The notes under the pieces: model-generated
Database searches by the model: none
Seen by the model: only the letters and a program-made list of their open reading frames with translations
Told to the model about the DNA's origin: nothing
Source: a virus
Strand: one strand, 5' to 3'
Virus record (IMG/VR): IMGVR_UViG_3300028548_003601
Span: 1 to 21,801 of that record
DNA length: 21,801 nt
Program-made: the position numbers and the translations under genes
Shown here: piece by piece, positions 12,833 to 20,387 of the stretch
Position numbering within the stretch: the stretch's first letter is position 1
Layout: each line of letters begins with the position of its first letter

Positions 12833-13090
12833 ATGAAAAATATTACACGACACACTGGCAAGATCAGAATGATTGAGCGCCTGAAGAATTCAAAAAATGG
12901 CAACCCACAATTTATTCTAGGGGTTTTTGACTATCCAGAAAAAGGTTTAGGCTGGTCGTTTAGAACGCCAAAAGATAGTATGCTTGGTTATAAGATTCAA
13001 AACTATATTGATATTGACGCAGACGTTACTGTTACAATTGGCACGCACTATAATACTTGCACGCTAAACAGCATTGAGGGATTGGCATAA
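12833..13090 (+). CDS. Hypothetical 85-aa protein
   Basis: It starts at ATG 12833 with GAGAGGA 6-7 nt upstream, directly behind a consensus promoter, so it is likely to be well expressed. The sequence is beta-rich (TGKIRMIERLKNSKNGNPQF, then GWSFRTPKDSMLGYKIQNY and TVTIGTHYNTCTLNSIEG). I recall short phage proteins with the same RLxNSxNGNP ... GTxYxxxTLxSI pattern, but none with a known role. No membrane segment, zinc site or HTH is visible. The stop overlaps the next start (TAATG). Confidence 0.75.
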   Translation: MKNITRHTGKIRMIERLKNSKNGNPQFILGVFDYPEKGLGWSFRTPKDSMLGYKIQNYIDIDADVTVTIGTHYNTCTLNSIEGLA

Positions 13091-13365
13091 TGTTTTTAAC
13101 AATTGAAAATAACAGAACAGGCGAAATGTTGGCAATGCGTCCACTCGCACCGAACGAAAAACTTGACCTTGAGGTACTCGTCCACCGAGAAATCAAAAAA
13201 CTATCACACGATGAAGACGAGCACTGGAGCACCGAGCTAGAAATTGCGGATAACGTGCCGAACGGTTGCGCCGACTTCTACGCTCAGATCAGAACAAGCA
13301 AAAACGATAGCTTGTGCGTATGGTCAACAGCAGACTTCTTCTACAAGAACATTGCTTGCGGATAA
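13090..13365 (+). CDS. Hypothetical 91-aa acidic protein
   Basis: It starts at ATG 13090 in TAATG overlap with the preceding stop, so the two genes are coupled. It is acidic and mixed alpha/beta (MRPLAPNEKLDLEVLVHREI, then DEDEHWSTELEIADNVPNG). Two cysteines are scattered and form no knuckle. No family is recognised. A strong terminator follows within 60 bp, so the pair forms a two-gene transcription unit from the promoter at 12776. Confidence 0.72.
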   Translation: MFLTIENNRTGEMLAMRPLAPNEKLDLEVLVHREIKKLSHDEDEHWSTELEIADNVPNGCADFYAQIRTSKNDSLCVWSTADFFYKNIACG

Positions 13366-13370
13366 ACAAT

Positions 13371-13424
13371 CGGGCCTTCGGGTTCGGTATCGGGTTCGGG
13401 CCTTCGGGTTCGGGCCCTTTTTTT
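13371..13424 (+). terminator. Repeat-built intrinsic terminator
   Basis: CGGGCCTTCGGGTTCGG (13371-13387) is repeated starting at 13397 within the same stretch. The last GGGCC (13398-13402) pairs with GGCCC (13413-13417) and is followed by seven T (13418-13424). It ends the two-gene unit. Confidence 0.75.
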
Positions 13425-13456
13425 ATGCTGAATCACCCCCAACACATATACACACA

Positions 13457-13492
13457 CACAAAAAAACACAAAAAAACACAAAAAAACACAAA
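13457..13492. repeat. 10-bp phased A-tract repeat (predicted bent DNA)
   Basis: A7 tracts begin at 13460, 13470 and 13480, separated by CAC, giving a unit CACAAAAAAA of exactly 10 bp, preceded by a CA run. A-tracts in phase with the helical turn bend DNA. The repeat ends beside the palindrome at 13493-13516. Further A-tracts in a repeated GACCAAAAA context lie near 13520 and 13540. Confidence 0.85.
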
Positions 13493-13516
13493 TAACCCGA
13501 ACAATTGTTCGACTTA
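13493..13516. promoter_or_regulatory. 24-bp palindrome with paired TTGTTCG octamers
   Basis: TAACCCGAACAA and TTGTTCGACTTA are mirror halves at 10 of 12 positions, the best two-sided version of the TTGTTCGG element in the window. It lies next to phased A-tracts and 180 bp before the amidoligase gene. A dimeric regulator or initiator site is inferred. Confidence 0.6.
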
Positions 13517-13590
13517 GACCAAAAACAGCTCAGAAATAGACCAAAAAAAAACTTGTAAGTTATTGTTTTTAAACAGTTTTTTAGTGCATT

Positions 13591-13661
13591 TTGTTGTTGT
13601 GTTCTCTGGGAAGATATGGGACAAATGGGCAAGGGCAAGGACATGCCCCTAAATCTAGTAT
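13591..13661 (+). promoter_or_regulatory. Weak promoter and TCTAGTAT leader for amidoligase
   Basis: TTGTTG (13591-13596), 16 nt, GATATG (13613-13618), set in CTGGGAAGATATGGG, is a degenerate relative of the strong promoters. A GGGCA-AGGACA-TGCCC hairpin (13633-13648) and TCTAGTAT (13654-13661) follow, then GAGGA before ATG 13674. The leader box is clear; the promoter assignment is weak. Confidence 0.4.
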
Positions 13662-13673
13662 GAGGAAAACAAA

Positions 13674-14831
13674 ATGATACACGCTTTTGGAAATGAATGG
13701 GAAGTGGCCTTTGACTGCCAAGTATCCCGCGAAGAAATAAACAGAGCACTAATAACAGTCTGTGGCGCTGGCGCAGTTAAAATAGTATCCGACCCCAGCA
13801 TACCACGAAACCAAGGTGGCCATTCCAGATGGGAGCTAGTTTTTTCCCCGATGGCAGATTGTGACCGCACATGGGCAATTTACAAAGCAGCCGAAACAGT
13901 TTGCGATAGTTTTGGAGCCTATTCTCCCAGACCTAGCGGCATCAATTCAGCTGGACACCATGTTCACATAAGCCGCAGCGCACTAGCTGAAGGCGTAACA
14001 GCCGAGCAATTCACAGACGCAAGTATCGCTTACATGAATAATAGCCGTGGATATTTGAGTGGCAGCGCTTGGTTTGCCGATCCAATGGACGCAATAGCCG
14101 TTAAAGACATTGTTATTCGATACGCCGAAAACAATATTAACCTTTATTTACCACGCAGCCGACACGATGCATTTTATACCAAGACCATATCAACACGAAC
14201 AATTGCACAGCTTAAAGCTTGCACAGGCGGCGTCGAAGATTTGGCTGCATGCATTGGCCAAGGAAAATACCACGTTATCAATTTAACCGAGCATTGCTGG
14301 CAGGGAAATAAGACCATTGAATTCCGCCAAGGTGGATGCACTTGGAACGCAAACAAAACCAAAGAGTGGAACCGCCTACTGCTAAACCTAGTTTACAGCA
14401 CACGCCAAGACCGTGTTGAAGAGGCGAGCCAGCGCACCATCACAACGCCAACATCTGGCAACGACATGTTTAGACGCGGCACACGCCTTGCAGTTCAATA
14501 CGATCTGATGAGAGCACCAGCTGGAGCAACCACCCGCGAGATAATCGCTGCAATGGGCGGCAGCGAAGGAGATGTAAGACGTCGCGTTTCAGAATTGCGT
14601 GACCGACTTGGACACGACGCGGCCATCGTAACCCACACCCAGCAGGCACAAGGTCGCAGTTCTGGCGATGGAACCGACCACACACGGTACGAAGTTTTGG
14701 GAGAATACAGCACCGGAAACGAGGCGAGACTAAAACCAGAAAACAGACGCGGACCAGAGACAATATTCGCACGCATGTCAGATGCAGAATATGAATACTG
14801 GCAAGGCCGAGCGGAGCAGCTGCGCAGATAG
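13674..14831 (+). CDS. Amidoligase (COOH-NH2 ligase family) with C-terminal winged-helix-like region
   Basis: This 385-residue protein starts at ATG 13674 with AGGA 7 nt upstream. It shows the glutamine-synthetase-fold amidoligase pattern: FGNEWEVAFD at 5-14, SAGHHVHIS at about 92-100, and KTIEFRQGGCTWN at about 213-225 with E216 and R218. The family forms amide bonds between a carboxylate and an amine using ATP and is predicted to make peptide tags or cell-wall crosslinks. A GGCT-like partner lies at 10507-10917. Residues about 265-325 (GATTREIIAAMGGSEGDVRR and RVSELRDRLG) look like a winged helix, an unusual partner for this domain and not part of the catalytic fold. It is a single-gene unit between its own leader and a strong terminator. 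Confidence 0.85.
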   Translation: MIHAFGNEWEVAFDCQVSREEINRALITVCGAGAVKIVSDPSIPRNQGGHSRWELVFSPMADCDRTWAIYKAAETVCDSFGAYSPRPSGINSAGHHVHISRSALAEGVTAEQFTDASIAYMNNSRGYLSGSAWFADPMDAIAVKDIVIRYAENNINLYLPRSRHDAFYTKTISTRTIAQLKACTGGVEDLAACIGQGKYHVINLTEHCWQGNKTIEFRQGGCTWNANKTKEWNRLLLNLVYSTRQDRVEEASQRTITTPTSGNDMFRRGTRLAVQYDLMRAPAGATTREIIAAMGGSEGDVRRRVSELRDRLGHDAAIVTHTQQAQGRSSGDGTDHTRYEVLGEYSTGNEARLKPENRRGPETIFARMSDAEYEYWQGRAEQLRR

Positions 14832-14855
14832 CAGCGCAAACCACCGACAAATTGA

Positions 14856-14880
14856 CCAGCCCCAACGGGCTGGTTTTTTT
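14856..14880 (+). terminator. Intrinsic terminator after amidoligase
   Basis: CCAGCCC (14856-14862), loop, GGGCTGG (14867-14873), then seven T (14874-14880). A textbook rho-independent terminator 25 bp past the stop codon. Confidence 0.92.
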
Positions 14881-14881
14881 G

Positions 14882-15131
14882 TGTCCCAAGGTACCCTAGG
14901 CAATCGGGAATTTGTTCGGGATATCGGGACTAAAGACACCCATACCCCCTTTTTATCGGGCATTCACATATCGGACTACACCACACAGAGTTTTACTCAA
15001 ACGATTACCTCAAAAAACCTTTTTGGTATGTATGGGTCCCATAGGGTGTCTCAAAAATTTTTTTCAAAAAAATCCGTTGACGGGTCCCTTATCTTCCCAT
15101 ACCGTACCACTCAGAGTGGAAGGTAATATTA
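14882..15131 (+). other. Gene-free segment before the virion module
   Basis: No convincing ORF. It holds the last TTGTTCGG octamer (14912), a palindrome TATGGG-T-CCCATA (15031-15043), a long-range inverted pair GACACCC (14935) / GGGTGTC (15044), a repeated GGGTCCC (15034 and about 15081), and A/T runs. TTGACG near 15076 could be a -35, but no good -10 follows at 17 nt. It marks the switch from the octamer-rich to the octamer-free part of the window. Confidence 0.4.
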
Positions 15132-15251
15132 ATGGCGAAGCGTAATCGAATAAATTGTTTAAGCAGGAAGTGGGAGAAGGCTTACAAGAAGTCTGAGCAG
15201 GCGAAGATACGTCGTGAGGGTAAACGAGAGTTAAAAAGGAGAGAGTTATGA
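15132..15251 (+). CDS. 39-aa highly basic miniprotein
   Basis: It starts at ATG 15132 with GGAAGG about 8 nt upstream and ends in ATGA overlap with the next gene. The composition is extreme in Lys and Arg (MAKRNRINCLSRKWEKAYKK at the start, more Lys/Arg/Glu after), predicting a charged helix that could bind nucleic acid. No family is recognised at this length; the ribosome site and the coupling support it. Confidence 0.62.
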   Translation: MAKRNRINCLSRKWEKAYKKSEQAKIRREGKRELKRREL

Positions 15252-15457
15252 TTAGATGGGCGAAGGTTAGGGAAATAGAATTTGGCGATGACATTTGGAT
15301 AAATGAGCAAATGGTTGTTTACGTTAAGGACCGTGACCCAAGCGGTAGCACAATTCAATTTTCTTCTTCTGAGGATGATTACATTAAGGTTATTGAGTCC
15401 TTTGAGGATATTGTCCAATCGTGGGACAATTGGCAGCACATTCACAAGGATGCCTAG
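15248..15457 (+). CDS. Hypothetical 69-aa protein
   Basis: It starts at ATG 15248 in ATGA overlap, with AAAAGGAGAG upstream. It reads as a small beta-rich domain (IRWAKVREIEFGDDIWINEQ, VVYVKDRDPSGSTIQFSS) and a final helix (IESFEDIVQSWDNW). No motif or family is recognised. It is coupled on both sides and precedes the virion-type genes. Confidence 0.7.
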   Translation: MIRWAKVREIEFGDDIWINEQMVVYVKDRDPSGSTIQFSSSEDDYIKVIESFEDIVQSWDNWQHIHKDA

Positions 15458-15686
15458 ATACCGTTTAATGATTGGCAGGTATTATGACTTTGACGCACAG
15501 ACTGCTGCGGAGGTTGTACCTGTTATGCAGGAGCGCATGAAGAATTTTGGTTCTAGTGAGCGAGAATTTATGCGCGATTCTGCGATTGGTTTTTGCGAGT
15601 GGAACTGTGGTAATTATTATTACCATAGCCGAGATGCGTTTGCGAAGAGTATGATGAAAAATGGTTTATTAGAGGTGATTGATTAA
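15450..15686 (+). CDS. Hypothetical 78-aa protein
   Basis: The reading frame is open well upstream, but ATG 15450 overlaps the preceding stop and fits the coupling style; AAGG lies immediately before it, so an ATG at 15467-region codons is the alternative. The protein is rich in Tyr, Phe and Arg (YRLMIGRYYDFDAQTAAEVV, CEWNCGNYYYHSRDAFAKSM). Two Cys in CEWNC could bind metal but have no partners. No family is recognised. Confidence 0.65.
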   Translation: MPRYRLMIGRYYDFDAQTAAEVVPVMQERMKNFGSSEREFMRDSAIGFCEWNCGNYYYHSRDAFAKSMMKNGLLEVID

Positions 15687-15734
15687 ATTTTAATAAATTG
15701 TTAGTGTTGCGTAGATTGACATCGGAGATATTAG

Positions 15735-18407
15735 ATGAATGTACGCATGATGCAGCCACAGGGTCCTATGGGACAGTCGATGCCGCAGGGTGGAGCGCTT
15801 GCTCCGATGGGTCAGATGGGGATGGGTCCACCTCCACTGATGCCACAGCAGCCTAGCAATCAGGACAAGGGATTGGGTTCTTCGTTTGGCGGCAATGCGA
15901 CGGGTCGCGGTCAATTCAGGCAGTTTATGAGTTCGAAGAGGCAGATGGCACCTCAGATGCCTATTGCACCTTCGATGGAGCAGTCTCCTATGTTGCCTCC
16001 TCCTATGCCGACGAACATGGCTGCTATTAGGCCCATGCGTGCGCCTAATATGGGTAGTGCTCCACAGTTGGGCAGGTCGGTACGCGGTACTGAGGGTGGT
16101 ATTGGGAGTGCTCCTGTTCAGATGAACATGGGCGGCGGTGTTCCTCGTCAGACGATGATTGCCAATCAGCCACACATGTTGGCTTATATTAATCCTGAAG
16201 AGGAGGAGATGCTTTATGCTGCTGGCGGTTCTGGTGATCCGGGTCCCGGCGGTATTCCTGCATTCAACCCTAACGACCAAGGTCAAACAGGCGTTAGGCA
16301 GACACAAGACTTTGATTTCAGTAGTGACGATAATGAGAACGACGGTCAAGTTTATGTAGCTCCTACTTATGATTTTGGCGATGACGATGACGATGATTAT
16401 ACGTCTGCTGATTTAGCTGCTGATCTTGCTGAACAGGGTTTAACGAATATTATTCCTGATTCTTTGAGCGTTGCTGAACAGATTAATTTGTATGACGATA
16501 ATGATTATCAGAACATGGCAGATGACACTGCCGTTTCTGGTGCTGAGTATGTTGCGAATGCTGATCCTAATACGGGTATAAACACGATTGATACTTTATT
16601 TTCTGATTCTGATATTGCGCAGCCTTTTCAAGCTTTTAACAACCCTTCTGTTGGTGGTTTTGGCCCTAGTTCTAATTTCGATTTAGACACAGGGGTAATA
16701 GAGCAAGGCAACACATATGGCGCTATGGCTGATGGCAGTAATTTAATAAAGTCTTTACTTCCCGGTGGCGGAATGGAGTATCGAATAATTGATCCTTCAG
16801 GCAGTTCAATAACTAACAGGTTTGATAATTTTCAAGATGCTATAGGTTTTGCCACTGGCACGTCCACATTTGATGGGATTGGTGACACTGACACTAGCGT
16901 TGGTTATAGCGTTGGTTATGGCGATGGTCAGGTTGATCCGGGTTTAGCTGCGGCGATTCCGGGGGATTCTGATTATGTTTACGATGGTGAAGGCACGATT
17001 ACGCTTGATCCTATTGTGAGTGAGGGTACTGGCACATTTACTGGTGGCGAATCCATGATGGATGACGCTGCTGAGGAATTTTACAATCAGGACACGACTG
17101 GTCAGGGTGGCACTGATCCGTATGCTGGTGACATTGTTGAGAACGATGCTAGTACGACATACGATGAAAACCCCAACTTCACTGTTGGCGGCATTGAGTC
17201 ACAGAGTCTTATTAATGAAGAGATTGCTGCTTTATCAGGCTCCAGCGAAGGTGTCAGCATTGGTGACGAATACGACATTGATACGACAGACGTTGATACG
17301 ACAGGCGTTGATACGACAGGCGTTGACAGCTATGATCCATTTGCTGTTGGCGAGCCTGCAAACAGTTTATCTAATGTTGATACTACTGTAACTTCAGACG
17401 GTTCGGCTGTGACTCCCGCTGGAGCAGGTTCTGGAGCAGGTTCTGGAACAACTGGAACTCAAGCGTACTTGAATGCTATAACTAAAATATCTGCTGAGGG
17501 ATACGATCCTAATGCAAAAGGCAACCTAACTGAGCCAGAACAGCGTGCATTGTATGGCGCTCGTGGTCAGACGCCCAACGCTGCTGAGACTGCTTATCTT
17601 GAATTTTTACTTTCAGATGCGAAGCACAAGGAAGATTCCACTATAAAAGGCGATGATGGTAAGCCGATTTACAAAGCTGGTGAATATGTCACTAAGCAAA
17701 GTTTTGGTGAGAAAGTTGAAGATGGCTTTGTTTCATTTATTGACACATTCCTTAATCCTTTAAGTTTTTTAGGGGATAACTTTACGCTTGGTGGCATAAA
17801 CGCGTCTTATGTTGAGGAACAACTTAATGCGTATAAGAACGGTGGCACGTTTGTTTACGGCGACGACGGCAAGACCGTTGTTGGTGTAGCGGAGCCTAAT
17901 TTTGATGCCAGCGGTGATGGCAACAATGACACGGTTGTTTTGTTTGATGGAGATGGCAACAAGACAGTTACTGGAGATGGAATAGGAATATCAGATATTA
18001 CAACATCGAACAGCAACACTGACGGCGAAGATTTCGACATTGATATTGTTAATTCTAATAAAACTTATACAAACACTGAAGATGGTGTTGTTGTAGGCAC
18101 ACGCGGAGTAGAAGAGGAAAAAACAGGTGATGACAATAACTTTATCATCTGCGAAGAGGGTTTTGAGTTTGATCCTGTAGAGGGCATTTGTATGCCTATA
18201 GTTGGTGTTGGCGATGGCGATGGCACTGGTGGCTCTAACAATTCTAACATTTCTATTGGTGATGTTAATCGCAATGTTTCTTCTGGTTCTTATACTTCAG
18301 TTCCATCTAATGTGACTGGTTTAAAGATTAACACGCCGAAGCAGTTTAATCGCGGTGGCATGGTAACGCCGAACATAAGTAGATTTGTTCAGTCTTTAGG
18401 CATGTAG
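15735..18407 (+). CDS. 890-aa acidic low-complexity protein, probable virion or ejection protein
   Basis: It starts at ATG 15735 with GGAG 7 nt upstream. Residues 1-180 are Met, Pro, Gln and Gly rich. From about 190 it is very acidic, with an Asp run near 215-222, Thr/Asp repeats near 515-530 and Gly/Ser linkers. Segments such as ASGDGNNDTVV and DGDGNKTVTGDG near 720-750 resemble calcium-binding loops. Near 806-820, CEEGFEFDPVEGICMP is a motif I recall near the ends of large proteins of marine phages. The C-terminus RGGMVTPNISRFVQSLGM is also typical of those. No enzyme motif is visible. Its place directly before the 656-aa protein and the large terminase suggests a structural or internal protein; function is not known. 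Confidence 0.83.
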   Translation: MNVRMMQPQGPMGQSMPQGGALAPMGQMGMGPPPLMPQQPSNQDKGLGSSFGGNATGRGQFRQFMSSKRQMAPQMPIAPSMEQSPMLPPPMPTNMAAIRPMRAPNMGSAPQLGRSVRGTEGGIGSAPVQMNMGGGVPRQTMIANQPHMLAYINPEEEEMLYAAGGSGDPGPGGIPAFNPNDQGQTGVRQTQDFDFSSDDNENDGQVYVAPTYDFGDDDDDDYTSADLAADLAEQGLTNIIPDSLSVAEQINLYDDNDYQNMADDTAVSGAEYVANADPNTGINTIDTLFSDSDIAQPFQAFNNPSVGGFGPSSNFDLDTGVIEQGNTYGAMADGSNLIKSLLPGGGMEYRIIDPSGSSITNRFDNFQDAIGFATGTSTFDGIGDTDTSVGYSVGYGDGQVDPGLAAAIPGDSDYVYDGEGTITLDPIVSEGTGTFTGGESMMDDAAEEFYNQDTTGQGGTDPYAGDIVENDASTTYDENPNFTVGGIESQSLINEEIAALSGSSEGVSIGDEYDIDTTDVDTTGVDTTGVDSYDPFAVGEPANSLSNVDTTVTSDGSAVTPAGAGSGAGSGTTGTQAYLNAITKISAEGYDPNAKGNLTEPEQRALYGARGQTPNAAETAYLEFLLSDAKHKEDSTIKGDDGKPIYKAGEYVTKQSFGEKVEDGFVSFIDTFLNPLSFLGDNFTLGGINASYVEEQLNAYKNGGTFVYGDDGKTVVGVAEPNFDASGDGNNDTVVLFDGDGNKTVTGDGIGISDITTSNSNTDGEDFDIDIVNSNKTYTNTEDGVVVGTRGVEEEKTGDDNNFIICEEGFEFDPVEGICMPIVGVGDGDGTGGSNNSNISIGDVNRNVSSGSYTSVPSNVTGLKINTPKQFNRGGMVTPNISRFVQSLGM
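17278..17322 (+). repeat. Three tandem 15-bp units in the 890-aa gene
   Basis: TTGATACGACAGRCG occurs at 17278-17292, 17293-17307 and 17308-17322, coding for a DTTGV repeat. A second in-frame repeat, GGAGCAGGTTCT, is doubled near 17421-17444. Units are multiples of three, so length variation keeps the frame. Confidence 0.8.
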
Positions 18408-18416
18408 GGGGTTTTT

Positions 18417-20387
18417 ATGAGCTTTATGTACGAAGAAGGTCGCGGCAGTATTTACGATAGCTATACTAGCCCCGAACCTAGGCCCAAGTCTAGGCCGACT
18501 GAGGTTCCTAAAGAAGATGAGGAAAAGGGTTTTTTCCAATCACTAGCTGATCTTTTTTCTGGTGGTAATGATTCTCCTGCGCCTGTTTCTGGTGGTCGTG
18601 GTAATGTGGTTGAGTCAAGAAATGAGCGAAGTAACTATATTAACGATGTTGTACCCCCGTCTCCTGTATCTGCTCCTCCTAGGCCACAAATCTATGACGA
18701 TGTTTTGGGGAAACCTTCTGACGACAACGTGTTTTCTACGAGATATAATCCGAATACAGAGAACTTTGATGTTATAGACAACCCTAGGTTTATGAACACT
18801 AGAAACAAGAATGACATCACGCGTAATATTGTTCAATACGTTCCTCCGAATATGCGTGATGCTTTGATGATTGGTGGTCAATATGATCGTTCAGTACCTC
18901 ATGCTTTTTTTGATAATATTGGAGGTCTGTTTACAACCGACAGTATTGGCTTTGATGACGATTATCAAAGTTTTGGCGAGGATTTAGGCGCATACTTCCT
19001 TGATGACCCCATAGGTTTAGGCACTGATGTTGTAAAAGGAGTGGGCGAAGGACTTTATAATTTTGTTACCAGTCCGATTGATACGGTTTCTGGTTATGTG
19101 AAAGATGTTTATGGCGCGGCAACACGGGATCAAACGAACCGAACTGCTGATCAGAGGTTAGGTGATGTTTTTACTGCGGGGTCTATTATTCCTGCGGTGG
19201 GGGGAGCTAAGATACTCGGTAAGGCTGCTTATAATAGCAATGTTTCAAGGGGCCTTAGAGGTGATCTTGCAGAGGATTTTTATGGCCCTGATGGTCCTCT
19301 AGTAGCTCCAAATGTGGGTGGTTTTAAGGTTCCAGAAAACCCTTTATATAGGGATTCTCTTAATGCTCATTATGATGCTTTGAAAGCATCTGGACTTTCT
19401 GATTATGAAATTGAAAGTGAGTATGGGGTAAAAGCCTATAAAACTGCTGATCCCAACGTCCCTCGTGTTGTTGGGCAGGTTAAACCATCATCCGAAGTTG
19501 ATGTATCTAATGAGCCTTACACTTCAGAATATATTCCTAGAAGAGTAGGTGGTCTTTATTATCCTACGACTGATAAAGTTGTTATAAATACAAAATATAA
19601 TCCAAACGCTTCGCAGTCAGATAATATACTTCGTCATGAGGTAGAGCACAGAAACCAGCGCAAGCAAGGCATAGGCGGTTTTAAATATGGCGCGGGTGGG
19701 CCGGAGTATTCTTTTGAACTTCAACAGAAAAGATTAGAGGATTTAAATGCTCAAATTAGGCAAGAGACAGATCAATTAAAAAAACAAGAGTTAATAGCAG
19801 AAAGAGAAGTTATTGCAAATATTGATGCGGGTGGTTCTTATTATAACAGTCCTCTTGAGCGTGGTGCGCGTCAAGGAGAACTAGACCCGTTTAATACACA
19901 TGACCCTAGTATTAAGGCTTCTGAACTTCTTGACCCAAAGATTAATCCTAAAAGTTTATTAGGGCGTATTGATGATTCTTTAGGTAGAGCCATTCTTCCT
20001 ACTTATGGTGGTTTATCTCGTTTTAGAGAAATGGGTCCAAGAATACCTTTCACTAATGAAAAACTTTTTAAAGGTATTGCAGAAGCTGCCCTGCCACTTG
20101 CTCAAATGAATACGCCTACAACGCCTAGTACAAGGGGTAATCAGCCTGTTCCGTTTATATCTGGACCTGATGGTAGTGCGGATCAGGCATTATACAGCCA
20201 ACCTAAAAACCCTTCACTTGCTGACGATATTCAAAGAAAACTTGATTATTTATCTAAAAAAGCTCCTGTTGTTGAGTATGAAAATCGAAAAGCACAAATG
20301 ATGAATGGTGGTATTTCAGGCGCAAGGCTGCAATCTAACTTGGACAATTTAGCTAGGAACTTGGGCATTGAACGAACTGACAGGTGA
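18417..20387 (+). CDS. 656-aa protein with zincin-type HEVEH metallopeptidase motif
   Basis: It starts at ATG 18417, 10 bp after the previous stop, with GGGGG 5 nt upstream. The N-terminal 200 residues are Pro/Ser/Asp-rich. A Gly/Ala hydrophobic stretch (TAGSIIPAVGGAKILGKAAY) lies near 257-276. The segment PTTDKVVINTKYNPNASQSD leads into ILRHEVEHRNQ with H407, E408 and H411, and NSPLERGARQGEL places a likely third ligand or helper Glu at E481. That order (HExxH, then a helix, then a xSPxExxAR motif) resembles metallopeptidase domains in large polyvalent phage proteins delivered with DNA. Peptidase activity is predicted, not shown. It overlaps the large terminase by 20 nt. Confidence 0.83.
   Translation: MSFMYEEGRGSIYDSYTSPEPRPKSRPTEVPKEDEEKGFFQSLADLFSGGNDSPAPVSGGRGNVVESRNERSNYINDVVPPSPVSAPPRPQIYDDVLGKPSDDNVFSTRYNPNTENFDVIDNPRFMNTRNKNDITRNIVQYVPPNMRDALMIGGQYDRSVPHAFFDNIGGLFTTDSIGFDDDYQSFGEDLGAYFLDDPIGLGTDVVKGVGEGLYNFVTSPIDTVSGYVKDVYGAATRDQTNRTADQRLGDVFTAGSIIPAVGGAKILGKAAYNSNVSRGLRGDLAEDFYGPDGPLVAPNVGGFKVPENPLYRDSLNAHYDALKASGLSDYEIESEYGVKAYKTADPNVPRVVGQVKPSSEVDVSNEPYTSEYIPRRVGGLYYPTTDKVVINTKYNPNASQSDNILRHEVEHRNQRKQGIGGFKYGAGGPEYSFELQQKRLEDLNAQIRQETDQLKKQELIAEREVIANIDAGGSYYNSPLERGARQGELDPFNTHDPSIKASELLDPKINPKSLLGRIDDSLGRAILPTYGGLSRFREMGPRIPFTNEKLFKGIAEAALPLAQMNTPTTPSTRGNQPVPFISGPDGSADQALYSQPKNPSLADDIQRKLDYLSKKAPVVEYENRKAQMMNGGISGARLQSNLDNLARNLGIERTDR

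Noticed and set aside
13457-13492. CRISPR-like repeat array
   Set aside because: The 10-bp units are contiguous without spacers and are better explained as phased A-tracts. No Cas genes other than a phage-type Cas4-like nuclease are present.
13423-13749. 108-aa minus-strand ORF
   Set aside because: It reads through the A-tract repeat, giving a Phe/Cys/Val run, and into the amidoligase start; explained by low-complexity DNA.
15716-15738. TTGACA at about 15717 as promoter for the 890-aa gene
   Set aside because: A -10 at the right distance would fall inside the gene and none is visible, so it is not called.
15690-16349. 219-aa minus-strand ORF
   Set aside because: It is the shadow of the Met/Pro/Gln-rich start of the 890-aa gene, giving a His/Arg/Thr-rich translation typical of antisense reading.
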